In this document: positions 1 to 6,961 of the stretch, piece by piece
How positions within the stretch are numbered: the first letter of the stretch is position 1
Layout: each line of letters begins with the position of its first letter
NCBI GenBank assembly: GCA_018971065.1
Contig: JAGWVC010000003.1
Location: forward strand, 1 to 64,000
Origin: Sphingomonadales bacterium
Lineage (GTDB): Bacteria > Pseudomonadota > Alphaproteobacteria > Sphingomonadales > Sphingomonadaceae
Length of the DNA stretch: 64,000 bases
Direction of reading: 5' to 3'
Made by a program: the position numbers and the translations under genes
The notes under the pieces: model-generated
What the model saw: the letters and a program-made list of their open reading frames with translations, nothing else
Database searches by the model: none
Told to the model about the DNA's origin: nothing

Positions 1-531
1 TGCCTGCAGCGTCACCATCGCCGAAACCAGTTGCAGGCTGTTGGCCACGCGGTGGTTGGCTTCCTGCAGCAAGGCTTCCAGCCGTTCGTGACTCTGCCGC
101 AGTTCCTCTTCCATCCGTGCATGGGCCGCGCGCATCCGCACCGCCTCCAGCGCCTGGCCGATCGCCTCGCCCAGCAGGTCGAAATATTCGGCATTGGCGG
201 TCTTCAGCACATAATCGATCGCCCCGGCCTTCAGCGCCGCCACCGCCAGTCGGCTTTCGTCCGATCCGGTGACGTAGATCACCGGCGGCGGCGGATCGAG
301 CTGCTTCAGCGCCTCCAGCGTCTCCAGCCCGTCGCCGCCCGGCATGTAGTGGTCCACCGCCACCAGATCGAACCGCCGTGCCGTGGCCAGCGCCACGCCC
401 TCGTCCTTCGATCCGGCGGTCTCCACCACATAGCCGCGCCGTTCCAGCGCCTTGCGGGTCAGCCGGCGCAGGCCCTCGTCGTCGTCGATATAGAGGATGG
501 CCTGAGCCAGGGGGGAAATTCCGGTCATCAT
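1..531 (-). CDS. Response regulator-histidine kinase (receiver plus HisKA_2/HWE-type), partial
   Basis: The gene runs off the left edge, and 177 residues are visible. Residues 12-125 form a CheY-like receiver with an acidic pocket (DDDE at 16-19), the phospho-acceptor Asp60 and a conserved Lys near 110. A helical linker leads into ANHRVANSLQLVS with His160, which is the phosphorylation box of HisKA_2/HWE kinases; the ATPase domain lies outside the window. Such proteins take a phosphate on the receiver and set the activity of the attached kinase, often feeding general stress response circuits in alphaproteobacteria (family knowledge). The start is ATG-ATG at 531/528. It overlaps the stop of the upstream receiver gene and follows GGAGG, so the two are translationally coupled. 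Signal and target cannot be read from the sequence. Confidence 0.85.
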   Translation of the reverse strand, partial: MMTGISPLAQAILYIDDDEGLRRLTRKALERRGYVVETAGSKDEGVALATARRFDLVAVDHYMPGGDGLETLEALKQLDPPPPVIYVTGSDESRLAVAALKAGAIDYVLKTANAEYFDLLGEAIGQALEAVRMRAAHARMEEELRQSHERLEALLQEANHRVANSLQLVSAMVTLQA

Positions 532-971
532 TCCTCCGGCTCGGGCACCTGGATCACCGACAGGAACAGGCCGAGCTGACGGATGGCATCGGCGAAGTTC
601 TCGTAGTTGACCGGCTTGGTGATGTAGACGTTGCAACCCATGTCATAGCAGCGCTGGATCTCGATCCGGTCGTCGGTCGTGGTCAACACCACCACCGGCG
701 TGCGTCGCAGCGGGCTGGTGTCGTCCTTGATCCGTGCCAGGATATCGATCCCGCTCATGTCGGGCAGGTTCAGGTCCAGCAGCACCAGCGACGGTCCGTT
801 CAGCGCCGGGCCGTGCTTGTCCTCGAACAGGAAGCGCAGTGCCGAACCGCCGTCGAGGAAATGGTGGATGTGGTTGCGGATGCCGGCGCGGCGGATATTG
901 CGCTCGATCAGGCGGGCGTGGCCCTCGTCATCCTCGATCATCACGATGTTGACCGGTTGCTCGCGGGTCAT
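528..971 (-). CDS. Single-domain response regulator, Rcp1-like
   Basis: The protein has 147 residues and consists of one receiver domain without an output domain. The acidic pair is at EDD (13-15), the phospho-acceptor is Asp66 in LLDLNLPD and the conserved Lys is K119 in YITKP. The family resembles Rcp1, the partner of cyanobacterial phytochrome kinases, which usually passes phosphate between a sensor kinase and a second kinase. The start codon overlaps the stop of the sensor kinase gene (ATGA at 968-971) and its own stop overlaps the next start, so the three genes form one tightly coupled unit. It probably carries phosphate from the CHASE3-like kinase to the downstream receiver-kinase; that direction is inference. 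Confidence 0.9.
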   Translation of the reverse strand: MTREQPVNIVMIEDDEGHARLIERNIRRAGIRNHIHHFLDGGSALRFLFEDKHGPALNGPSLVLLDLNLPDMSGIDILARIKDDTSPLRRTPVVVLTTTDDRIEIQRCYDMGCNVYITKPVNYENFADAIRQLGLFLSVIQVPEPEE

Positions 972-2449
972 GTCATGGCGTCCTTCTCGCTTGAAAACTG
1001 GTGGGGCAGGTCGACCAGGAACGTCGCGCCCCGGTCCAGCGCGGATTCGACACGAATGGTGCCGCCCAGCCGGTAGGCAAGCGCCCGCACGTGGGCCAGG
1101 CCGATGCCTTCGCCCGGCTGGTCCTGCGGGCCGGAGCGGCGAAACAGGTCGAACACGCGCTCATGGTCGCGCGGGTCGATGCCGCGCCCGTTGTCGGCCA
1201 CCGCGATCACCACGCGGGCGCCGTGCCGCTGCGCGGTGACCTCGATCTCGCCGGGCCGCGCCGGGCTCAGGTACTTCAGCGCGTTCTCGATCAGGTTGCT
1301 CAGGATCTGCTCCAGCGCGAGCCGATCGCTGACGATCCCCGGCATCGGCCGCACGATGGCGATCCGCGCGCCGCGTTCATCGACCATATGACGGATGCCA
1401 TCGACGATGCCCGCCAGCAGTGGCGCCAGTTCCACCGGCTCGGGCGCGATCGTCCGCCGTCCCTCGCGCGAAAGCCGCAGGATCGCGTTGATCAGCCGGT
1501 CCATCTTCTGCGTGGAGGTGCGGATGAAACCGATCGCTTCGGGCAGGTCCGCCCGCACCGCCTCGCGCGCGTCCACGGTCAGCAGCGCCGGCGCCTCGCG
1601 CTCCACCGCATCGACCAGCCCGCCGATCGACCCCAGCGACGCTTCGAGTTCGGTGGTGAACCCCATCACGTTGACCAGCGGCGAACGCAGGTCATGGCTG
1701 ACGATATAGGCAAAGCGCTGGATTTCCTCGTTGGCGCGCTGCAGGTCCTCGGTGCGTTCGCGCACCAGCCCTTCGAGGTTGGCGTTGAGCGCGCGCAGGT
1801 CGTCGCGGGTTCGCGTCAGGTCGCGGGTATAGCGCAGGATCACCGTAACCGACGCCACCGCCACAAGCAGCAGCAGCAGCCCGGCCACGGTCACGATCCC
1901 GTAAAACGTCGCGACCAGCTCGTTCTGCCGGGCGATACGCACGTGCAGCAGCCCCTGTTCCAGCGCGCGCATCGATTCGGACACATCCTCTACCGCCTGC
2001 GCGGCGGCCTGGCGCAGGTCCTCGCTGCCCGGGGCACCGGGTCGCATCAGGCGCTCCAGCGTGATCGCGCGCGCGCGGATCGCGGCGATGTTCGACTGCT
2101 GGCGCGGATTGTCGCGGGTCAGCCCGGCCACCGTCTCGATCTCGCCGTGCAGGTGCGCCCACGCCTCGGCATAGCTGGCGCCGCTGTTGCTGCGCATGTC
2201 CAGCAGCGCGGCGCGGCGCGCGCTGCGCATTTCCTCAAGCGCCAGCCGGACTGCGGCGGCGTGGCGCTCCACCTCGAAGGTGTGGTTGACCCAAGCGGTC
2301 TGCTCTTCGCTTCGCGCCATGACATAGGCGGCCACCGCGCCGGTAAGCAGCACCGCCAGGAATCCGGCGCTGACCAGCGCCACGACAGTACGCCCGAAGC
2401 GCTGATCCAACGTGGGAAGTGAAGGTTTTCCGGAAATCACTGCCAGCAA
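968..2449 (-). CDS. Membrane sensor histidine kinase with CHASE3-like extracytoplasmic domain
   Basis: The protein has 493 residues. It has a transmembrane helix at about 21-44, a helical periplasmic region at about 45-180 that looks like CHASE3, a second helix at about 183-206, a coiled coil, a HisKA domain with His252 in SHDLRSP, and an HATPase with the N box ENALKY and G boxes (DNGRGIDP, GEGIGL). The HisKA-HATPase part resembles bacteriophytochrome kinases. It leads a three-gene unit with the Rcp1-like receiver and a receiver-kinase, so it is the likely sensor of that relay. The frame opens with TTG at 2449, and GTG at 2440 is an alternative start. The upstream 90 bases are strikingly AT-rich. 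Confidence 0.88.
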   Translation of the reverse strand: MLAVISGKPSLPTLDQRFGRTVVALVSAGFLAVLLTGAVAAYVMARSEEQTAWVNHTFEVERHAAAVRLALEEMRSARRAALLDMRSNSGASYAEAWAHLHGEIETVAGLTRDNPRQQSNIAAIRARAITLERLMRPGAPGSEDLRQAAAQAVEDVSESMRALEQGLLHVRIARQNELVATFYGIVTVAGLLLLLVAVASVTVILRYTRDLTRTRDDLRALNANLEGLVRERTEDLQRANEEIQRFAYIVSHDLRSPLVNVMGFTTELEASLGSIGGLVDAVEREAPALLTVDAREAVRADLPEAIGFIRTSTQKMDRLINAILRLSREGRRTIAPEPVELAPLLAGIVDGIRHMVDERGARIAIVRPMPGIVSDRLALEQILSNLIENALKYLSPARPGEIEVTAQRHGARVVIAVADNGRGIDPRDHERVFDLFRRSGPQDQPGEGIGLAHVRALAYRLGGTIRVESALDRGATFLVDLPHQFSSEKDAMT

Positions 2450-2669
2450 CTATCACCCCGCCCTGACTGGGCAATATAATATTTGAAAAACTACTGAAAT
2501 ATGGAAAATAAAACCGAATTATAAATCGATTGCAGTAAATATTACACAAAATAACGCCGCTACGACAGTTTGGTTCCCGGTATTCGTGCGATTTTATCTC
2601 CACCCACTTGACGGTTTCATCGCTGGCCCCCACCCTGCCACGATAATCGCCAGACCGGGCCGCGCCGCC
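2450..2669. promoter_or_regulatory. AT-rich intergenic region between divergent genes
   Basis: About 220 bases separate the kinase unit (minus) from gloC (plus). Positions about 2468-2555 are very AT-rich compared with the GC-rich surroundings and contain TATA-like stretches readable as promoter elements toward the kinase. No coding frame or RNA gene is supported. Confidence 0.5.
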
Positions 2670-3362
2670 GTGAAATACGACATCCTCACCGTCACCCGCT
2701 ATGCGCAGAACTGCTCGCTGCTGGCGTGCGAGCAGACCAATGCCGCCGCGGTCATCGATCCCGGCGGCGATCTCGGCCTGCTGCTGGACTGGCTGGACTG
2801 GCAGGAGCTGCGGCTCGAAACCATCCTTGTCACGCACGGCCATTTCGATCACTGCGGCGCCGCCGCCGAACTGGCGGAGCGCACTTGCGCCCGTATCGAA
2901 GGCCCCCACATCGGCGATGCCCCGGCCATCGCCGGGCTGGCCGAAACCGCCGCCGGATTCGGCCTCAAGGCCCGCTCTTACACGCCGTCCCGCTGGCTCG
3001 AACACGGCGACCGCATCGCCTTCGGCGCGCAGGAACTGGAAGTGCTGCACTGCCCCGGCCACTGCCCCGGCCATGTCGCCTATTTCCACCGCCCCACCCG
3101 GCAGGCGTTCGTCGGCGACATCCTGTTCAAGGGCGCGATCGGCGCGTGGGAACACCCTGGCGGCAGCCTGCCCACCTTGCTCGATTCGATCCGCGACCGG
3201 CTGTTTCCGCTGGGCGACGATGTCCGCTTCGTCCCCGGCCACGGCGACGAATCGACCTTCGGCCACGAACGCCGCCACAACCCGTTCGTCGGCGAGGAAG
3301 CCATCGCCCGCTGGCGCGAACGCCGCGAAATGCGCAGTCCCGCCGCCGATCCTGCCGCCTAA
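2670..3362 (+). CDS. gloC: Hydroxyacylglutathione hydrolase-type metallo-beta-lactamase fold enzyme (GloC/YcbL-like)
   Basis: The protein has 230 residues from a GTG start. The metal motif THGHFDH gives His56, His58, Asp60 and His61, followed by the later ligand motifs CPGHCPGH and GD(ILFKG), and HG near the end (PGHGDES). The order and wording closely follow E. coli YcbL/GloC: an N-terminal QNCSL, then DPGG, then CPGH, then FxGD, then LPLGDDVRFVPGHG. GloC is a type II glyoxalase that hydrolyses S-lactoylglutathione to lactate and glutathione in the cytoplasm. The GTG at 2670 matches the family N terminus; the frame is open upstream to 2586 but that part looks non-coding. It is followed closely by a TetR gene. 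Confidence 0.85.
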   Translation: MKYDILTVTRYAQNCSLLACEQTNAAAVIDPGGDLGLLLDWLDWQELRLETILVTHGHFDHCGAAAELAERTCARIEGPHIGDAPAIAGLAETAAGFGLKARSYTPSRWLEHGDRIAFGAQELEVLHCPGHCPGHVAYFHRPTRQAFVGDILFKGAIGAWEHPGGSLPTLLDSIRDRLFPLGDDVRFVPGHGDESTFGHERRHNPFVGEEAIARWRERREMRSPAADPAA

Positions 3363-3421
3363 ATTTGCCCCCCGCGCCCAAGCGTTCTACAAGCGCAAGC
3401 GAACAACGGGGGACTTCACGC

Positions 3422-4024
3422 GTGACATCCAGCCGCCGGCGCGCGCCGGCCGATTCCGAAATGCGCAACCGATTGATCGCGGCCGCCGCCGACATCATCC
3501 GCGAGCAGGGTTATGCCGCGCTCACCTCGCGCACGCTGGCCGAACGCCTGTCGCTGAAGCGCCAGATCCTCCATTACTACTTCACCTCGGTCGATGAGCT
3601 GCTGGTGCTGGTGGTGCGCGATGCCCATGCCCGCGCGATGACCGCTTTCGAGAAGGCTGCGCGCACCGACGATCCGCTTCACGCCATCTGGCAGATGATG
3701 AACGACCAGCGCATGTCGGTGCTGGCGCTGGAGCTGGCCGCGCTGGCCGCCCGCCGCCCCGCCGTGCGCGAGGAAGTGCGGGCCAGCGCCGAACAGTTGC
3801 GCGCCCTGCAGACCCGCATCCTCGTCGATCACCTTGCCGCCAAGGGCCTGTCACCGAAAATCGACCCCGAATTCGCGACGATGGTCATCGCCAGTCTGGC
3901 GCAATGGCTGGCGCAGGAATCGCTGGTCGGTATCACCGCCGGCCACGACAAGGCCAGAACGATCGTCGCGGCGGCGCTCGGCGAATTTGCCCGGACCAGC
4001 GAATCGAGCCTGCTGCCGGGCTGA
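3422..4024 (+). CDS. TetR/AcrR family transcriptional regulator
   Basis: The protein has 200 residues with a GTG start at 3422, placed nine bases after a GGGGGA ribosome site; an ATG at 3461 is the alternative. Residues about 14-60 form the TetR helix-turn-helix (ALTSRTLAERLSLKRQILHYYF). The C-terminal domain is an all-helical ligand pocket of no specific assignment. It ends convergently with a gene of unknown function at 4044-5081, sharing a terminator-like hairpin. The target is unknown; the gene may regulate itself or a neighbour. Confidence 0.8.
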   Translation: MTSSRRRAPADSEMRNRLIAAAADIIREQGYAALTSRTLAERLSLKRQILHYYFTSVDELLVLVVRDAHARAMTAFEKAARTDDPLHAIWQMMNDQRMSVLALELAALAARRPAVREEVRASAEQLRALQTRILVDHLAAKGLSPKIDPEFATMVIASLAQWLAQESLVGITAGHDKARTIVAAALGEFARTSESSLLPG

Positions 4025-4047
4025 ACGGCCGCGTCCGGCCGGTTCAG
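4021..4047. terminator. Hairpin shared by two convergent genes
   Basis: The arms 4021-4031 and 4036-4047 pair over 11 base pairs with one bulged G at 4041 and a 4-base loop. The stem contains the stop codons of both converging genes (4022-4024 and 4044-4046), so it can act in both directions. There is no U-run, which is usual in GC-rich genomes. Confidence 0.5.
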
Positions 4048-5081
4048 TCCAGCTCCATCTTGTCACGGAACGTCGAACGCTCGATCATCCCGGTCGCGGC
4101 CTCGCCGTCCCAGGTGTAGGTTGCGTGCGCCTGCTGGATCAGCGGATAGCTGTCGGGCAGGATCGACGGTCCGACGGACCGCGTGGCGATGAAGGTCACG
4201 CCGTCGATCGCGTGCCGCTCGCCGTCCTCGGTCTCCAGCACCAGCGGCACCGGCTCGCCCTGCGCCAGGAACTTGCGCATCCACGGGCTTGACACCGCCT
4301 TCGCCGGCTTCAGTTCGCCATCGCCGGTGAACACGAAGCCCTCGTTGAAATTGGGCGCTCCATCGTCGCGTGGCGGGAAGGTGTTGACCCCGAACGCCTT
4401 GCCACTCGGAAACAGCGCCGATTGCCAGCAGTGCCCCCAGAACCCCTCGAACTTGCGCACGCCCTGCCGCTTGATGCGCAGCGCCTGGCCCTTGAATTCG
4501 GTGCGCACGCCATCGACGTCCAGCCACCCCGAACACCGGCACAACTGCTCGAAGCGCGGGCTGATGAAGCTGCCCTGCTCGCCGGCCATCAGGTCGCGCG
4601 ATTCCCGGGTCAGCGTGCCCGACACCAGCGGCGGCGCTGCCGGTACGAAGTCGATCGCGAAGCTCACCGGCTTCTTCGGCCGGTCGGCGGGCGGCAGGTG
4701 CCCCTCGATCAGCTCGGCGGCGCTGGTCTCGGCCACGCCATGCGGGGCCATCGTCGCCCGCCACAGCCGGAACGGCTCGATGCACTGCAGCCGCACCGGC
4801 CCGGCACCCAGGATGGTGGGATTCCCGTCCGCGTCGATCGGGGAAGGGGGCGTCCCGCTCTCGCGCGCATGATAGGCCCGGCCGTCGGCGAAGGCCACGT
4901 CCAGCCAGATGTCGTGCGCGTCCCACTGCTCGGCCCAGCCCTCGATGCCGATCCGCATCGCGAAGGCGCCGTTTTCCTCCTCCAGCCAGAAATTCGCGGC
5001 ATCGCGCACGTCCGGCCCCGGTTTTTCGGCAAACACATGGTCGCGCGTCAGCGGTTGCCCGCCGGTCAGGTCGATTGCCAT
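4044..5081 (-). CDS. Conserved protein of unknown function (DUF7064/7065-like)
   Basis: The protein has 345 residues and starts at ATG 5081 behind a GGAGAG site; the open frame extends upstream to 5228 but overlaps the neighbouring TetR gene. It has no signal peptide and no membrane segment. It reads as a soluble beta-rich protein with many Trp and short acidic loops (IGIEGWAEQWDAHDIWLDVAF near the N terminus, HCWQSALFPSGKAFG in the middle). The layout recalls the sphingomonad families annotated as DUF7064/DUF7065, often found near degradation genes; that link is from memory and weak. No catalytic motif is evident. The next gene upstream on the same strand is a TetR regulator starting 126 bases away. 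Confidence 0.7.
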   Translation of the reverse strand: MAIDLTGGQPLTRDHVFAEKPGPDVRDAANFWLEEENGAFAMRIGIEGWAEQWDAHDIWLDVAFADGRAYHARESGTPPSPIDADGNPTILGAGPVRLQCIEPFRLWRATMAPHGVAETSAAELIEGHLPPADRPKKPVSFAIDFVPAAPPLVSGTLTRESRDLMAGEQGSFISPRFEQLCRCSGWLDVDGVRTEFKGQALRIKRQGVRKFEGFWGHCWQSALFPSGKAFGVNTFPPRDDGAPNFNEGFVFTGDGELKPAKAVSSPWMRKFLAQGEPVPLVLETEDGERHAIDGVTFIATRSVGPSILPDSYPLIQQAHATYTWDGEAATGMIERSTFRDKMELD

Positions 5082-5206
5082 CGGTTCTCTCCGTTCCTGT
5101 TTGCGCAAGCTTGCCGAACCGCCGGCGGCCTGCCTACAGGAATTTGCGAATCGCGACGGTATCGCCGGGGCGCGGCCATCACGCCCGGTGCTTCGTATCT
5201 GCGTCG

Positions 5207-5824
5207 TCAGGCCGGCGCGGCCGGCCAATCCCGGGCCAGGGCCAGAACGCCTTCATTGGCGCTGTGCAAATGCGTCGAGATCAGCTTCTCGCGATCCGCC
5301 CACGGAAAATAGCCGCGCGCCAGCAGCAGCGAGACCAGGCCATGCGTGGTAGCCCAGCACGATTGTGCCACCAGCAGCGTGCGTTCGTCGTGCCCGCCCA
5401 GGATTTCCGCCACCACGCCATAGAGGTTCATGAACGACTGCATGCCGGCATCCATGCTCGAATCGGGTTGGGGCGCGGTATGGCTTTCCGGCACCTCAAT
5501 CATGAAGGCGATTCGATAGACGTCGGGGTTGGCCAGGCCGAATTCGATATAAGTACGGCCCAACCGCTCAAGCTTCTCGATCGGCGTGCCGGGTATCGCC
5601 AGAACCGCATTCTGCTTCTCGACCAATGCCAGAAAACCGCGCGAACATATTTCGCCGGCAATGGCATTTGCGCTGGAAAAGTGTGCGTAAAGAGAAGGTT
5701 GCGAAATTCCGACGGCCTGCGCAATCCGCCGTGTGGATACATTCATCATGCCGTGCTGCGCGAACAACATGGTTGCGGCTTCTATTATCTGTTCGCGACG
5801 GCCGACTGCATTTTTCCTTGTCAT
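5207..5824 (-). CDS. TetR/AcrR repressor, likely controlling the adjacent RND efflux operon
   Basis: The protein has 205 residues. Residues about 8-55 form the helix-turn-helix (VSTRRIAQAVGISQPSLYAHF). The remainder is a helical ligand-binding domain with the pattern PDVYRIAF common in TetR C-terminal families. It is divergent from the RND adaptor gene, and the 72 bases between them contain a 15-bp palindrome (5873-5887) and a degenerate copy (5859-5873). Divergent TetR-RND pairs usually work by drug- or metabolite-triggered derepression (established). The same palindrome recurs upstream of the adhesin gene at 11545-11559, so the regulon may be wider. Confidence 0.88.
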   Translation of the reverse strand: MTRKNAVGRREQIIEAATMLFAQHGMMNVSTRRIAQAVGISQPSLYAHFSSANAIAGEICSRGFLALVEKQNAVLAIPGTPIEKLERLGRTYIEFGLANPDVYRIAFMIEVPESHTAPQPDSSMDAGMQSFMNLYGVVAEILGGHDERTLLVAQSCWATTHGLVSLLLARGYFPWADREKLISTHLHSANEGVLALARDWPAAPA

Positions 5825-5840
5825 TGTCGCTTTTTGCCAC

Positions 5841-5887
5841 TTGACAGGTTAACGTCAACCTATCAGTGATTGCCTATCGATGATAGG
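5841..5887 (+). promoter_or_regulatory. RND operon promoter with two TetR-operator-like sites
   Basis: TTGACA at 5841-5846 is a possible -35 element. A perfect palindrome CCTATCGATGATAGG lies at 5873-5887 and a half-degenerate copy, CCTATCAGTGATTGC, at 5859-5873, 14 bases apart. This is the arrangement expected for a TetR dimer pair repressing a divergent promoter. The -10 element is not clear. Confidence 0.6.
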
Positions 5888-5896
5888 TATCTTCCC

Positions 5897-6961
5897 GTGC
5901 ATGCGTTTCCAGGCGGCCAGAAGCGAACGTGCCCACGGCAAGTAATTGTCGTCGCATGGTTATTCCTGCTGGCAGGGTGCGGTAACAGCACTTCGCCAAC
6001 CGACGCGGAAAATCTCTCTGTCGAGGCGGTCGCCGTGCAGCCGGCGGCCGGTTCGGGTGGGGAGGAAAGTTTTCCCGCGGTGTTGCGTCGCGATCGGGAG
6101 TCGCGGCTGGCGTTCCGTGTCGGTGGCACGGTCGTTGCTGTCCCGGTCCGGCCGGGGGATCGGCTGGGTGCCGGGGCTGTCGTGGCGCAGGTCGATGCCA
6201 CGCCGCAGTCGGCGGCGGTGGCACGGGCCGAGGCTGAGGTTGAACGGCTGCAGCGCGCCGCCGTCCGTTATGGCCGTCTGGCTCAGGCCGGCGCGGTGGG
6301 GGAGGCGCAGGCGCGCGACAGTGGCAGCGCGCTGGCAGAGGCGCGCGCGGCGCTGGCGGCGGCGCGGCACGATCTTGCGGACACGCAGGTTCGCATGCCG
6401 TTTCCGGGCACGGTGCTGCAGCGCCATGCCGAAGTGGGTGAGGTTATCGGCCCCGGTTCGCCCGTGGCCACAGTGATTGACGGTTCCGCTCCGCTTGTCG
6501 TGGTCGCCGACGTTTCAGCGGAGAGGGTCGCCCGGTTGAGGCCGGGCGCACAGGGCCGGCTCCGCCTGACGGGAAGGGCGGAGCCGGTCCTGGCTGAATT
6601 GCGCAAGGTGCCGGGCGGGGCCGATCCGGCGACCGGCACCGCACGGGTCGAACTCGTGCTCAAAACGCAGGCCGGTCTGATCAGCGGCCAGGCCGGCAGT
6701 GTCAGCTTCGCCGATCGCGCCGAGCCCGCCGTCGCCGGTGAAGGCATCATCCCGGTCGAAGCGTTGCTGTGGGTGCGCGGCGCCAAGGCGGCCGTCTATG
6801 TGATCGACGGCCAGTCGCGGGCGCGCGGCCGGGAGGTCCGTTTCCTCGGCATGGATGGCGGCAGGGTGCGCATTGCCGGGCTGGCGGCGGGTGTCCGCGT
6901 CATCACCATCGGCGCCGGCTTCGCCCGCGAAGGGCAGCGGGTCGAGGTCGCCGGGAAATGA
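5897..6961 (+). CDS. RND efflux periplasmic adaptor (membrane fusion lipoprotein)
   Basis: The protein has 354 residues from GTG 5897, chosen because it gives a short basic N terminus, a hydrophobic stretch VIVVAWLFL and the lipobox LAGC, which predicts an inner-membrane lipoprotein. The HlyD-type body follows: a lipoyl half (AFRVGGTVVAVPVRPGDRL), a coiled-coil hairpin (about 85-140), the second lipoyl half (RMPFPGTVLQRHAEVGEVI) and beta-barrel and membrane-proximal domains. It bridges the inner-membrane pump and outer-membrane channel. Its stop overlaps the pump start (ATGA at 6958-6961). Expression is probably controlled by the divergent TetR gene. Confidence 0.88.
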   Translation: MHAFPGGQKRTCPRQVIVVAWLFLLAGCGNSTSPTDAENLSVEAVAVQPAAGSGGEESFPAVLRRDRESRLAFRVGGTVVAVPVRPGDRLGAGAVVAQVDATPQSAAVARAEAEVERLQRAAVRYGRLAQAGAVGEAQARDSGSALAEARAALAAARHDLADTQVRMPFPGTVLQRHAEVGEVIGPGSPVATVIDGSAPLVVVADVSAERVARLRPGAQGRLRLTGRAEPVLAELRKVPGGADPATGTARVELVLKTQAGLISGQAGSVSFADRAEPAVAGEGIIPVEALLWVRGAKAAVYVIDGQSRARGREVRFLGMDGGRVRIAGLAAGVRVITIGAGFAREGQRVEVAGK

